Below the pieces are notes generated by a model that saw only the letters and a program-made list of their open reading frames with translations, had not been told where the DNA came from and ran no database searches. A program made the translations under genes and the position numbers. Positions 18,406 to 27,427 of a stretch of DNA of 64,000 bases are shown here, in pieces; position 1 is the stretch's first letter, and the number at the start of each line of letters is the position of its first letter. Source of the stretch: Lentisphaerae bacterium GWF2_38_69 (GTDB lineage Bacteria; Verrucomicrobiota; Lentisphaeria; Victivallales; GWF2-38-69); NCBI GenBank assembly GCA_001803205.1, contig MHBE01000029.1, forward strand, positions 41,132 through 105,131. Direction: 5' to 3'.

Positions 18406-18588
18406 TCAAAACAGCTGAAGTTTGTCTGTAAATGCAATTACTTGAGCCTGAATACTATTTTTTGGAAGAATTCGAAGAGAATTTATCCTTAAAAAATATT
18501 CATTGTTATACGCCAGGCTTGTGGCCTCCTCAATCTCTTTATTGAAGTTTTTAAAAGCTTGAGATATCTTTTTAATGAAATTCTTCAT
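18406..18588 (-). CDS. Small ORF, 60 residues, unknown, strong ribosome site
   Basis: The frame begins MKNFIKKISQAFKNFNKEIEE and is preceded by a perfect AGGAGG, six bases from the ATG. The N-terminal part looks like a charged amphipathic helix; the remainder is mixed, ending KLQLF. Its start resembles that of the 37-residue ORF 27 bp downstream (both MKN followed by Ile/Lys-rich helix). Inverted repeats lie upstream at 18610-18757. No family is recognised. Confidence 0.55.
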   Translation of the reverse strand: MKNFIKKISQAFKNFNKEIEEATSLAYNNEYFLRINSLRILPKNSIQAQVIAFTDKLQLF

Positions 18589-18609
18589 TATACACCTCCT
18601 ATATATGGT

Positions 18610-18757
18610 GAATAATCCTGCCGGCTAACCGGTTGAAGGTTTATTCGCCTGTGTCTATCAAGATTTCAATGAACAACTTAAATTATTTAAGTTATGGCAT
18701 AAAAATAACATTGTTATTCTGGAGGGCAAACTAAATGATACTAAAGTGTGTTAGTTT
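18610..18757. promoter_or_regulatory. Cluster of inverted repeats upstream of the small ORFs
   Basis: Four dyads occur in 150 bp without a long ORF. One is an imperfect hairpin at 18610-18646 with a CCGG-CTAA-CCGG core, which would lie in the mRNA leader of the 60-residue ORF. A perfect 19-bp palindrome AACTTAAATTATTTAAGTT spans 18675-18693. AATAACATTGTTATT spans 18704-18718. The arms AAACTAA/TTAGTTT lie at 18728-18734 and 18751-18757. They may be operators or leader structure. The rest of 18760-18907 shows nothing recognisable. Confidence 0.4.
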
Positions 18758-18907
18758 ACGGTTAAGATATAAAAATAGCCTCCATATTACTGTAATTTAC
18801 GATACTATCCGGTATGATTATTTTTCCTTTATTTCAAGATAATCACAATATTCTGAGATTTCTGAAAACTTTGCTCGTTTTAACTATACTAATTTGGCAG
18901 GAGTAAT

Positions 18908-19291
18908 TTAGCTGTTTATCAGGCTGTAGATCAAAATGACGAAAACGATTGTTGTAACTATTACATACATGATATCGCGCTGCAGGGCAAACCCTATTAT
19001 GGAGAGAGTCACTCGTGCGACAGGTGTTGCTATAAGAATAAGAAGTCCTAACTGTATTAAGCCTTTCCCATGAAATTCCAGCGCATTCCCGACTATTCCT
19101 GGTATGTAGCACAATTCCGGAGGAACCCTATGGAAAACCTTGTAATCGATCGGTTCAAAACCATGATGGTATAGATAAACAATTCCTCCAAGTAAAACGA
19201 CGGTAGCAGCAATTATGACTCCTGTTCTTAGAAGGTTCCCTACTAATATCTGAAGGCGATGATTGGAAAGTTTAAAGTTTTCCTTATTCAT
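18908..19291 (-). CDS. DUF1634 family membrane protein
   Basis: This 127-residue protein has three predicted membrane spans: around residues 15-37 (LLRTGVIIAATVVLLGGIVYLY), 75-97 and 100-124. It resembles DUF1634, a family usually encoded beside TauE/SafE permeases. Its start overlaps the stop of the upstream permease gene as TGATG, so the two are probably translated together and may act as one transporter. The biochemical role is not known. Confidence 0.75.
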   Translation of the reverse strand: MNKENFKLSNHRLQILVGNLLRTGVIIAATVVLLGGIVYLYHHGFEPIDYKVFHRVPPELCYIPGIVGNALEFHGKGLIQLGLLILIATPVARVTLSIIGFALQRDIMYVIVTTIVFVILIYSLINS

Positions 19292-20127
19292 CAGAGATTC
19301 CCCATAAAGCCGGAGTAAACCATTTCAATTCCTAAAGCAAGAATTATCAGGGTAAATACCAACCTGAGCTTTTTCGTGTTTGTCCCAAATAGAAGTTTAG
19401 CTCCGATTGTAGAACCAATGAGCACTCCAAGCATTACAGGCATGACTATTCCGGGAGCTACATATCCTTCATGCAGATATATACCTGCACTTGCCGCAGC
19501 TGTTACTCCTATCATGAAATTGCTTGTAGCTGTGGAAACTTTAAATGGTATTTTCATTACATTGTCCATGGCAAGTACTTTTACTGCTCCTGACCCAATG
19601 CCTAACAATCCTGATAACACTCCTGCTACGAACATAATACTGAATCCTAATGGAACTTTTCGGACATTGTAGGCTTTTTCCCCTTCAGTGGTGGGATAGG
19701 AACTGTTCATTTTAAGCCTTGTGGCCAGAGGGTCAGGTTCTATCCCTGAAAGAGGATCATTTTTGGATTTGTTTGACATATAGGCTGAATACAGAAGAAC
19801 AATACCGAAAATTACTGCTATAACTGATGCGTTAAGTATAAGAGCAATGGCAGCCCCGGCTATTGCTCCTACGGTTGTTGCCATCTCTAAAAACATTCCT
19901 ATGCGCATATTGCTGAAGCCTTCTTTTACATAGGCTGAAGCGGCTCCTGACGATGTAGCTATTACTGAAACGAGTGAAGCTCCTATCGCATATTTGATGT
20001 CAACGCCGAAGACCACAGTAAGAAGAGGAACAATGACTATCCCTCCGCCCAAACCTGTAAGAGCGCCTAGGAATCCTGCGCATATCGCGCCAGCAAAGAG
20101 CAGAATTGTAAAGATTATTATTTCCAT
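19291..20127 (-). CDS. TauE/SafE family sulfite/organosulfonate-type permease
   Basis: The 278-residue protein has about eight membrane spans and the duplicated family motifs GFLGALTGLGGGIVIVPLL near residue 20 and GVLSGLLGIGSGAVKVLAM near residue 160. TauE/SafE members move sulfite, sulfonates or related anions, but the substrate varies widely. It is coupled to the DUF1634 gene by a stop-start overlap. The ATG lacks an obvious ribosome site. Confidence 0.87.
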   Translation of the reverse strand: MEIIIFTILLFAGAICAGFLGALTGLGGGIVIVPLLTVVFGVDIKYAIGASLVSVIATSSGAASAYVKEGFSNMRIGMFLEMATTVGAIAGAAIALILNASVIAVIFGIVLLYSAYMSNKSKNDPLSGIEPDPLATRLKMNSSYPTTEGEKAYNVRKVPLGFSIMFVAGVLSGLLGIGSGAVKVLAMDNVMKIPFKVSTATSNFMIGVTAAASAGIYLHEGYVAPGIVMPVMLGVLIGSTIGAKLLFGTNTKKLRLVFTLIILALGIEMVYSGFMGNL

Positions 20128-20171
20128 TTGTCTATTTTTAGTTTATCACAGTATTCTATAATGATGGTTAT

Positions 20172-21488
20172 TTATTCCCTATTAATAGGTTTTGGGTAGA
20201 CCCTTATTTTCTGTATCTGATTTTTTCTAAGTTCCCTAATGACCGCATCAAACTCGGGAAAACTGATTTTCTGGCCTTTCCTGGGTTGTTTTCCCAATTG
20301 ATTGATAATCAGGTTGGATACCGTGTCGATTTCCTCCTGCTCTGGGGTAAGCATAAGGTCGTAATCAAGTCCCCTTTCCAGAGAGAAAACAGAACATTTT
20401 CCTTTTACTGTAAGAGATCCGTCAGGATTCTTTATCCAGTCATCAATGGTTTTGTGGAATTCATCCTGAATGCGCCCTATAAGAACATGCAAAAGATTGT
20501 CAAAAGTAACAAATCCGAGCAGTTCCCTGTTTTTGTAAACCAGAGCCAGATGAGGCATTCCTTCGCGGAATTTTCTCAATAAATTTATCGCAGGCAAAAG
20601 ATGAGAAACCCTTGATATGGGGCGAATACAAGGTCTAAGATTTTCTATGTCTTTCTGTTTGAACAACGCTTTGAAAAGGTCTTTCACATGTACAACGCCA
20701 AGTATCTCGTGTTCACCGCTGTCATAAACAGGATAACGGCTGTAGCGATGTTCTGCAGCAATGCTCAGGATATTTCGAATGGGCTGCTGGATATCGAGCA
20801 TTACGAGTTCCTCTGTCGGACGCATAACCTCAGTCACTTTCAAGTCGGCGAATTCAAGAGTTTGTTCCATAATCTCTGTTTCGTCTTTGGTCAGTTCTCC
20901 ATGTACATGGCTGGCATGCAGTACATGCTGGATTTCTTCAGTTGAATAGAAGTGTTCAGCGCGATGCGAAGCATCCAGGTTGAATATTTTAAGAAGCATG
21001 TTAGAGCATGTGTTCAGAATCCATATCGCTGGATACATCATCCAGTAAAAGCCATACAGCGGCACGGCAGTCCAAACTGACACAGCTTCAGATTGCCTTA
21101 TGGCTAAGGATTTTGGCATAAGTTCGCCGATTACTATGTGCAGAAATGAGATTACTGAAAAAGCTACGACAAAAGCCGACACAGATATAACTTCAGGAGA
21201 AGTGATTTGGAAATATTTGAAAACAGGTTCCAGTAAATGTGCAAAAGCAGGTTCTCCTATCCAGCCCAGACCAAGAGAAGCTAAGGTTATTCCCAGTTGA
21301 CAGGCAGAGAGATAAGCATCAAGGTGTTTATGCACTTGTCCAAGTATGACGCCCCTGATTCCATACTTTTTTTTGATTTCCTGAACTTTGGTACCGCGGA
21401 TTTTAACCATTCCGAATTCAGCAGCTACGAAAAAGGCGTTAAGGAAAACAAATACAACCGCTAAAAATATAAATACAAAATCCAGCAT
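20172..21488 (-). CDS. CNNM/CorC (HlyC) family transporter-like protein
   Basis: The 438-residue protein has an N-terminal DUF21 domain with four hydrophobic segments (residues 1-160, including FFVAAEFGMVKIRGTKV). A CBS pair follows (about residues 205-330, with VMRPTEELVMLD and VHVKDLFKALF), then a C-terminal CorC/HlyC domain. Family members are linked to Mg2+ or Co2+ efflux and ion homeostasis. Domain order and length are typical. It is 44 bp upstream of tauE on the same strand. Confidence 0.9.
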   Translation of the reverse strand: MLDFVFIFLAVVFVFLNAFFVAAEFGMVKIRGTKVQEIKKKYGIRGVILGQVHKHLDAYLSACQLGITLASLGLGWIGEPAFAHLLEPVFKYFQITSPEVISVSAFVVAFSVISFLHIVIGELMPKSLAIRQSEAVSVWTAVPLYGFYWMMYPAIWILNTCSNMLLKIFNLDASHRAEHFYSTEEIQHVLHASHVHGELTKDETEIMEQTLEFADLKVTEVMRPTEELVMLDIQQPIRNILSIAAEHRYSRYPVYDSGEHEILGVVHVKDLFKALFKQKDIENLRPCIRPISRVSHLLPAINLLRKFREGMPHLALVYKNRELLGFVTFDNLLHVLIGRIQDEFHKTIDDWIKNPDGSLTVKGKCSVFSLERGLDYDLMLTPEQEEIDTVSNLIINQLGKQPRKGQKISFPEFDAVIRELRKNQIQKIRVYPKPINRE

Positions 21489-21794
21489 TATTGAGCTTTA
21501 AGTTAAACTTTATTCATTTTTCTAGAAAAAATCCTATCAGCTTCTTATTAGGAAAGTGAAGTAGAACTATGATTAAAGTTACAGCGATGAAGACTATATA
21601 CAAGCCTTATTGCATACTCCTCAAGCAGTGTTAAGATATTTGACTTTGACAAGGTCTCTTTACTTTATGAAAGATTACAGTTTGTTACAAATTTTGGAAC
21701 ATTATTAATAAATTTTGGACAGGAAATTTAAAATTACGCTCTTTTCGAATAGAATAGAAGAAGACATCAAATAATTTCACAAAAGGGAAGGAAA
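21489..21794. other. Intergenic region between divergent genes
   Basis: This 306-bp AT-rich region separates the CNNM gene from the sugar-porter gene. TTGACT and TTGACA boxes near 21641-21653 could be -35 elements for the MFS gene but have no convincing partner. AAATTTTGGA occurs twice, near 21689 and 21711. No RNA gene or ORF is supported. Confidence 0.3.
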
Positions 21795-23135
21795 ATGAAA
21801 AGCATCGTTAAAACCCCTGCGTTTATAGTTACCTACTTTGGGCTGGGAGGTTTTATCTGCGGTTATGCTCTAAGTGTAATAGCAGGAGCTGCTCCGATAA
21901 TCGTGAAGGAATTTAATCTTACAACAGGTGAAATTTCTACTATAATGGGATTAATTCTTTTCGGTGGTCTTATTGCTAAAGTCATTCTTGTTTTTAATGA
22001 CCTTTTTGAACGAAAACTGATGTTGATAATAAATCTGCTGCTTTATATTTTAGGCATACTGATATTTACCAACGCCCATAGTTATATGATGTTATATATA
22101 GGGCGCTTTATCCAGGGCGGGGCAGTTATTATGGGGACAGTTATTTTTACCGTTTACCTTTCTGAAATAGCTCCGACAAAAAGCAGAGGTAAGATGATAA
22201 CTTCGTTTCAGCTGGCATGGACTGCCGGTATGCTTATAGCTAATATCGTGAATCTCCAAATGGTAGAAGGCACTAACTGGCAGTTTATGTTCAATGTAAT
22301 ATTGATAATTCCAATATTGCTTCTTGTTTTATCATTATTTCTCCCGAAAAGCCCTAGATGGCTTGCAATGAAAGGTAAGTTTTCAGAAGCAGAGAAGATA
22401 CTTAAATCTTTAAATTCAAGTTTAACTCATGAAGAACTGCAGAAAGAACTTATCCTTTTACTTTCTAAAAATGAAATACAATGGTCTCATTCATTTGCCT
22501 TAATCGCACAATATATAAAACCTGTCCTTCTTGCCACTGCTGTCCTTGTCCTTACTCAGCTTTGCGGTATAAATGCAATAATGCAGACAAGTGTAATTGT
22601 TCTTAAAAATTGCGGAGTTCAGTCAGATTTCATGGCTATTTTCGGGACGATTCTTCTTACAGGGATAAATTTCCTGATGACAATCGGCACAATCATTTTT
22701 GTTGACAAGCTTGGCCGTAAAAAGTTAATTAAGATAGGCACTTCAGGATACTGTGTATGCATGCTTATTCTTGCAGTTTCAGTAACTTTAATGCCCAAAG
22801 CTGAAATTACAGGCTGGATTTCACTAATTCTTATGGTTGTGGGAATAGGATTTCTAGCATTCGGCCCGACCGGAGTGGTTTATGTAGTTATAGCAGAAGT
22901 CCTGCCTACTGCTGTCAGGAGCCTTGGAATTGTTATCGGTGGTTTGTGCTCAGTTCTTATAGGGACAATATTTGTATCGAAGTTCCTGGTATTAGGCGCC
23001 TGGCTAGGATATGGATCACTTTTCTTAATGATCGCTGTATTCTCTTTTCTGTATTTTATTTTTACAATCTTGTTTCTGCCTGAAACCAGAGGAAAATCTT
23101 TAGAGGAAATTGAATCTACATTTAATAAAAAGTAA
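21795..23135 (+). CDS. MFS sugar-porter-type transporter
   Basis: This 446-residue protein has 12 predicted membrane spans. Sugar-porter signatures are GRFIQGGAVIMGT near residue 103, PKSPRWLAMKGKFSEAEKIL near residue 187 after helix 6, and PETRGKSLEEIE at the C terminus. This subfamily usually carries sugars or polyols with protons, but the PESPRW and central residues are not enough to name a substrate. AAGGGAAGGA precedes the ATG. A degraded relic of a second copy of this gene type lies at 25678-25798. Confidence 0.88.
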   Translation: MKSIVKTPAFIVTYFGLGGFICGYALSVIAGAAPIIVKEFNLTTGEISTIMGLILFGGLIAKVILVFNDLFERKLMLIINLLLYILGILIFTNAHSYMMLYIGRFIQGGAVIMGTVIFTVYLSEIAPTKSRGKMITSFQLAWTAGMLIANIVNLQMVEGTNWQFMFNVILIIPILLLVLSLFLPKSPRWLAMKGKFSEAEKILKSLNSSLTHEELQKELILLLSKNEIQWSHSFALIAQYIKPVLLATAVLVLTQLCGINAIMQTSVIVLKNCGVQSDFMAIFGTILLTGINFLMTIGTIIFVDKLGRKKLIKIGTSGYCVCMLILAVSVTLMPKAEITGWISLILMVVGIGFLAFGPTGVVYVVIAEVLPTAVRSLGIVIGGLCSVLIGTIFVSKFLVLGAWLGYGSLFLMIAVFSFLYFIFTILFLPETRGKSLEEIESTFNKK

Positions 23136-23181
23136 ACACTTTTAATATCAATGAGCATTTAAAGACAAAAAAGGAGAAAAA

Positions 23182-23613
23182 ATGAAAAAAAATCTAATTA
23201 CAATTCTTACAGGAGCTGTTCTACTTACATCATCAGTCTCAGTCATAGCCATTGCAGGGCAGGGTGCTAATTATGACATTTTATTTGCCAGAGCCCAGAA
23301 TATTATAGAAAAACTTCCTGATATCAGTGGCCTTAAGACTTTATCAGAAAATGAAAAGGGATATTTTGCCGACATGTATGTCATAGCATTGAAAAGCGGA
23401 GAAATAGTTTATACACCCCAAAATACTACCAATAAACAGGTAATAAGCGCAGAAGATGCAGTAGTTATAGCCGACAAAGTAGTTAAGGCATGGCAGGCAG
23501 ATGAGTCCAAGGTTGTTTATGACCTGGGTAATTACCTGGTATCAGTGGTTGTGACTAATTCCCGTGATGTCTATATACTTGTAATTCCAGATACTTATAA
23601 GTCAGGGATTTAA
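23182..23613 (+). CDS. Small exported protein, unknown
   Basis: This 143-residue protein starts with a signal peptide (MKKNLITILTGAVLLTSSVSVIAIA, predicted cleavage after AIA or AIAGQG). The mature part is acidic, without cysteine, and has no recognised domain. A segment TLSENEKGYFADMYVIALKSGEI and the ending DVYILVIPDTYKSGI are the only notable parts. AAGGAG precedes the ATG. It follows the MFS gene by 46 bp and precedes the Cache-HD-GYP gene by 82 bp, so it could be a periplasmic partner of either, which is only a guess. Confidence 0.65.
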   Translation: MKKNLITILTGAVLLTSSVSVIAIAGQGANYDILFARAQNIIEKLPDISGLKTLSENEKGYFADMYVIALKSGEIVYTPQNTTNKQVISAEDAVVIADKVVKAWQADESKVVYDLGNYLVSVVVTNSRDVYILVIPDTYKSGI

Positions 23614-23695
23614 AATAGATCTTCCTAGACGAATATGTTAGAAGGAAATATTTCCCTGAAGAAATAATCCATCCTTTTACGGGTACAAAAGTATA

Positions 23696-25564
23696 ATGAA
23701 TTTTAATCTTAAACATAGTTTCGCCTTTAGACTTAGTTTGTATATCATTACAAGTGTAGTAATAATTTTCCTGATTGTATTGTTTTACAATTTTTTAACA
23801 CTCAGAGAATTAATACTAAAAGACAACAGGGAAAACATCCAGAATCTCCGACAGTCAACCCTTAATAGAATTGATATCTCTCTTGTCGCTGCAAGAAAAG
23901 TTCCAGAGGAACTCGCCAATACTCTGGAATGCGTTGATTTAAGTAAAGCTGAATTAATTTCATTGTTAAGAAAAGTGGTATCAAGCAACAAAGAAATATA
24001 TGGCAGCACAATTGCTTTTGACCCTCATAAATATGATAAATCAACAGAAGCATTTGCGCCTTATTATTACAAAACCCGGGAAGGAGATTTGAAATATGCC
24101 GACCTTTCCAAAGGCAGTTATGATTATTTTAAGAAAGAATGGTATATCAAACCTATAGAGCTTTCCAAAGGTGTCTGGAGTGAGCCGTATTTTGACGATG
24201 GCGGCGGCGATTCACTGATGGTAACATATTCCCAGCCTTTCTACAGAGTAGTTGACGGAAAGAGAGAGATTTATGGAGTTGTGACTTGCGATATACAGCT
24301 TGATTGGCTGGCGGATATGATTTCAGAAATACATATCCTTCAACATGGGTATGCCTTTATCCTTTCTTCTAAAGGGATTTTTATTGCTCATCCTAATAAA
24401 ACATATTATACAACTTCACAAAGCTTTTTTTCTTTGGCTGAAAAATATAAGGAACCAGATGAACGAATAATTGGAGAGAGAATGACAAAAGGAGAAACAG
24501 GTTTTGTAAAGTATTTTTCTCAAACTCTTCAACAAAAATCTATAGTTTTTTTCCAACCTTTGGAGAAGACGGGATGGTCTTTGGGAATTGTGATCCCTGA
24601 AGATGAACTTTTTTCAAGGTTAAATACAATTACTGTCGAACTATTTATTATCGGTTTTCTCGGTTATATTCTTACCCTTGGATTGATAATTTACCTCTCC
24701 ACAAGAGCTACTATCCCTCTCAGAAAGCTCGCTAAAGCAGCTTTCAGAATTGGGCAGGGAGATTTGGCAATAAGCCTTCCAACACTCAAAACATCTGATG
24801 AAATTGGAGTACTTAACTCGTCCTTCAAGAATATGCAGGACAATCTGATTAAATACATCGAAAACCTTCAAGAAGCAACAAAAGCACTTATTACAACTCA
24901 GGAAGTTACGATCGAATGCATGGCCTCAGTAGCTGAATTCAGAGATCCTGAAACAGGCCTTCATATCAGAAGAACCCAGATTTATGTGAGAGAACTTGCT
25001 GTCTATCTTAAGAATAATCCTAGGTTTAAAGATTTTCTTGATGATGAGGCTATCAATATGCTGTATTTATCAGCTCCTTTACATGATGTAGGAAAAGTGG
25101 CAATACCTGACAATATTCTTCTCAAACAGGGGAAGCTCACAGACGAAGAGTTCGGAATAATGAGAAAACACCCCATTTACGGAAGAGATGCCATTGCAGA
25201 AGCAGAGAAGAAATTAACCAAGCGCTCCTTTCTTCGTTTTGCAAGAGATATCGCAGCATCACACCATGAAAAGTTTGACGGGACAGGTTATCCATCAGGC
25301 CTTAAAGGTGACGAAATTCCTATTCCTGGAAGGCTTATGGCGCTTGCCGATGTTTATGATGCGCTTGTCACAAAAAGAGTCTATAAACCTGCATTTTCCC
25401 ATGATAAAGCTAAACAAATAATAATCGAGGGAAGGGGAACTCATTTTGACCCTGATGTAGTTGACGCTTTTCTTGCCCTTGAAGATAAATTTAGGGAAAT
25501 AGCGGTCAATCTAGCAGACAAATCCGAACCTCTTAAAGATCAAAGCATCCATCCAATAAACTAA
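23696..25564 (+). CDS. Cache-HAMP-HD-GYP sensor phosphodiesterase
   Basis: This 622-residue receptor should hydrolyse cyclic di-GMP in response to an external ligand. It has a first membrane helix at about residues 12-33, a double-Cache (dCache) periplasmic domain to about 290 and a second helix at 305-330. A HAMP domain follows (about 335-385, RKLAKAAFRIGQGDL), then HD-GYP from about 400. The HD-GYP core holds APLHDVGKVAIPDNILLK (HD) and HHEKFDGTGYP (GYP), both intact, so it is predicted active. A weak ribosome site precedes the ATG. Confidence 0.93.
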   Translation: MNFNLKHSFAFRLSLYIITSVVIIFLIVLFYNFLTLRELILKDNRENIQNLRQSTLNRIDISLVAARKVPEELANTLECVDLSKAELISLLRKVVSSNKEIYGSTIAFDPHKYDKSTEAFAPYYYKTREGDLKYADLSKGSYDYFKKEWYIKPIELSKGVWSEPYFDDGGGDSLMVTYSQPFYRVVDGKREIYGVVTCDIQLDWLADMISEIHILQHGYAFILSSKGIFIAHPNKTYYTTSQSFFSLAEKYKEPDERIIGERMTKGETGFVKYFSQTLQQKSIVFFQPLEKTGWSLGIVIPEDELFSRLNTITVELFIIGFLGYILTLGLIIYLSTRATIPLRKLAKAAFRIGQGDLAISLPTLKTSDEIGVLNSSFKNMQDNLIKYIENLQEATKALITTQEVTIECMASVAEFRDPETGLHIRRTQIYVRELAVYLKNNPRFKDFLDDEAINMLYLSAPLHDVGKVAIPDNILLKQGKLTDEEFGIMRKHPIYGRDAIAEAEKKLTKRSFLRFARDIAASHHEKFDGTGYPSGLKGDEIPIPGRLMALADVYDALVTKRVYKPAFSHDKAKQIIIEGRGTHFDPDVVDAFLALEDKFREIAVNLADKSEPLKDQSIHPIN

Positions 25565-25677
25565 CCCTATTCTAAAGATTACGAACGGAAAAGAAGCTTC
25601 ATTGAGTTTATCGAAGAAAAAATCTTTAAAACCGTACCGAATGTGTTTCTTTGCCAGCATCTACACTGGAGCATTTA

Positions 25678-25798
25678 ACGATATTCTTCCTGATCGCATG
25701 TTTTTGTTTTCTGTTATGTAATAATCTCTTTGATCATTCCTGAAACCAAAGGGAAGAGTCTAGAAGAAATTGAGTTAGAATACAATAAGAAAAAGTGA
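25678..25798 (+). pseudogene. Degraded 3' end of a sugar-porter MFS gene
   Basis: One frame reads TIFFLIACFCFLLCNNLF and ends at a stop at 25741. A second, shifted frame starting near 25736 reads IPETKGKSLEEIELEYNKKK and stops at 25798. Together they match the last helix and tail of the intact MFS at 21795-23135 (PETRGKSLEEIE). A frameshift separates the two parts and no 5' portion is recognisable. The remaining bases 25565-25677 and 25799-25891 show no supported gene. Confidence 0.7.
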
Positions 25799-25891
25799 TG
25801 TTGGTCTGGATAGATTAGGATTAATACGATATAAATATTCTAAACTGGACAACAGACAATAATTCTCTTGTTAATAATCCGTTGGTAAATT

Positions 25892-26146
25892 ATGAATGAA
25901 GAGCAGAGAAAACACCTAAATGAACTCATTGAATCAACAAGATGCACTAAGGATTACAAGTGCCGCAAGAACAACTTTAAAAGCCTGTGCACTGCTGTAG
26001 AAAATGAAGTTTTTCTTGAATGCAAAGAAGCACACCCTGAAGAGTGTCCTTTTTCTGTGTGTTATAAGTACAAATACTATTGCCAGTGTCCTGTTCGAAT
26101 ATACCTTGCAAGTATAGCAAAGAATGAAAGCAGTAGCGAATTATAG
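25892..26146 (+). CDS. Small cysteine-rich protein, unknown
   Basis: The 84-residue protein begins MNEEQRKHLNELIEST and has eight cysteines in RCTKDYKC, SLC, LEC, ECPFSVC and YYCQCPVR. The pattern resembles uncharacterised small Cys-rich proteins found in anaerobes such as deltaproteobacteria, as far as can be judged from memory. The cysteines could bind a metal or Fe-S cluster; no other motif is seen. It lies after the MFS relic and 62 bp before an MFS gene, same strand. The ribosome site is weak. Confidence 0.65.
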   Translation: MNEEQRKHLNELIESTRCTKDYKCRKNNFKSLCTAVENEVFLECKEAHPEECPFSVCYKYKYYCQCPVRIYLASIAKNESSSEL

Positions 26147-26208
26147 CTCAAGAGATCTTTTATTTACAGAATATTTTTGAGGTTTCGAAAAAAGATACAG
26201 AAGATTAA

Positions 26209-27408
26209 ATGATAAAACTTAACAAGAATTATATACTCTATTTGCTTACAAGCATAGTTTTCTTAATGTGCTCCGCAAATGATATCTACTTATCATCACT
26301 TCCGAAGATGGTTCAGGATTTTAATTCGACACCAAATGTTATCAATCTTACGCTGTCATTTTATGCTCTAGGTACTGCGGTATTTGTTCTTTTTGCCGAC
26401 CTGCTTAATGCCAGGTACGGAAGACGGCCGATAATTCTCATTTCACTTATAGTTTTTACTGCCTCGGCTTTTCTGATAAGCATATCTCCATCTATATGGG
26501 GAATCATACTATTAAGGATTGTTCAATCTTCAGGACTGGGATTATATATCATATCGAGCACTCTTGTAATTAAAGATATAATGGACGAAAGAGAACAGAT
26601 AAGAGCCATAGGCATAATACTTGCAGGCCTGGTTATTTCTCCTGCCATTTCACCGGTAATAGGAGCTTATCTCGCGCAACATTTCGGATGGAGGAGCTGC
26701 TTTGTTTTTAACGGAATACTTGGTGCAATACTTTTGATATTTACATTTAAAATTCTCCCTGAAACCAACTTCTCAAAGTTAGATAAACTGCCTAAAATGG
26801 GTCCTTATCTAATGAGATATTTCATGGTTTTTAAAGATACATTTTTCCTGCATCTGACATTGATTATGGCTACCGGCTCCGGCGCTTATTTTGCTTTTAT
26901 CGGCATCTCGAGCTATCTATTTATAGACAATCTCGGTATATCTCCGATTCTTTATTCTTATATTTATATTTTCCTGTCAGCCGCGTTTTTAGTTGGCAAC
27001 CATTGCCTCCAAACTATGAACCGGAAAAAAACTTCATTCAAAATAATATTAGGAATAGGCTCAGCTGCTTCACTGGCAGGATCTATTGTTATTCTTTCAG
27101 CTGAACCTTTTTCTTCTTCATTTATCATAGCAGGACTTCTTACAATTGGCGCGATAATAATGCGTTGGGCTAATGCATTAGTTAATCCAACAACCCAAGT
27201 ATTGACAGTCAACAGATTTAAAAAGCGCGGCGGCGTAGCTCTTGGCATGGCAATGAGTATTGCCATAGGAGCACAGGGCATTGCTGTTATACTTGTAACT
27301 TTGTTTCATAGCGAACCTCTTTTCGGGCTTGCCTTGATATCAATGCTGCTCTCAATTATTGGGCTTATAAGCTTTTTCCTAGTTAAAAAGCGCATTACCG
27401 ATTCATAA
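26209..27408 (+). CDS. MFS drug-resistance-type transporter (Bcr/CflA-like)
   Basis: This 399-residue, 12-span MFS protein has the motif A-like loop LNARYGRRPIILISL near residue 66 and LRIVQSSGLGLYI near residue 102, followed by the motif C-like stretch SPAISPVIGAYLAQHFGWRSCF near residue 145. This pattern matches the DHA1 drug:H+ antiporter group, Bcr/CflA branch. It is not of the sugar-porter type. The substrate is unknown. A SAM methyltransferase gene follows after 19 bp, perhaps in the same transcript. Confidence 0.85.
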   Translation: MIKLNKNYILYLLTSIVFLMCSANDIYLSSLPKMVQDFNSTPNVINLTLSFYALGTAVFVLFADLLNARYGRRPIILISLIVFTASAFLISISPSIWGIILLRIVQSSGLGLYIISSTLVIKDIMDEREQIRAIGIILAGLVISPAISPVIGAYLAQHFGWRSCFVFNGILGAILLIFTFKILPETNFSKLDKLPKMGPYLMRYFMVFKDTFFLHLTLIMATGSGAYFAFIGISSYLFIDNLGISPILYSYIYIFLSAAFLVGNHCLQTMNRKKTSFKIILGIGSAASLAGSIVILSAEPFSSSFIIAGLLTIGAIIMRWANALVNPTTQVLTVNRFKKRGGVALGMAMSIAIGAQGIAVILVTLFHSEPLFGLALISMLLSIIGLISFFLVKKRITDS

Positions 27409-27427
27409 TGATACATGACAAATAAAC

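Noticed and set aside
21569..21634. 21-residue plus-strand ORF before the MFS gene
   Set aside because: No well-spaced ribosome site and no sign of a leader-peptide attenuator.
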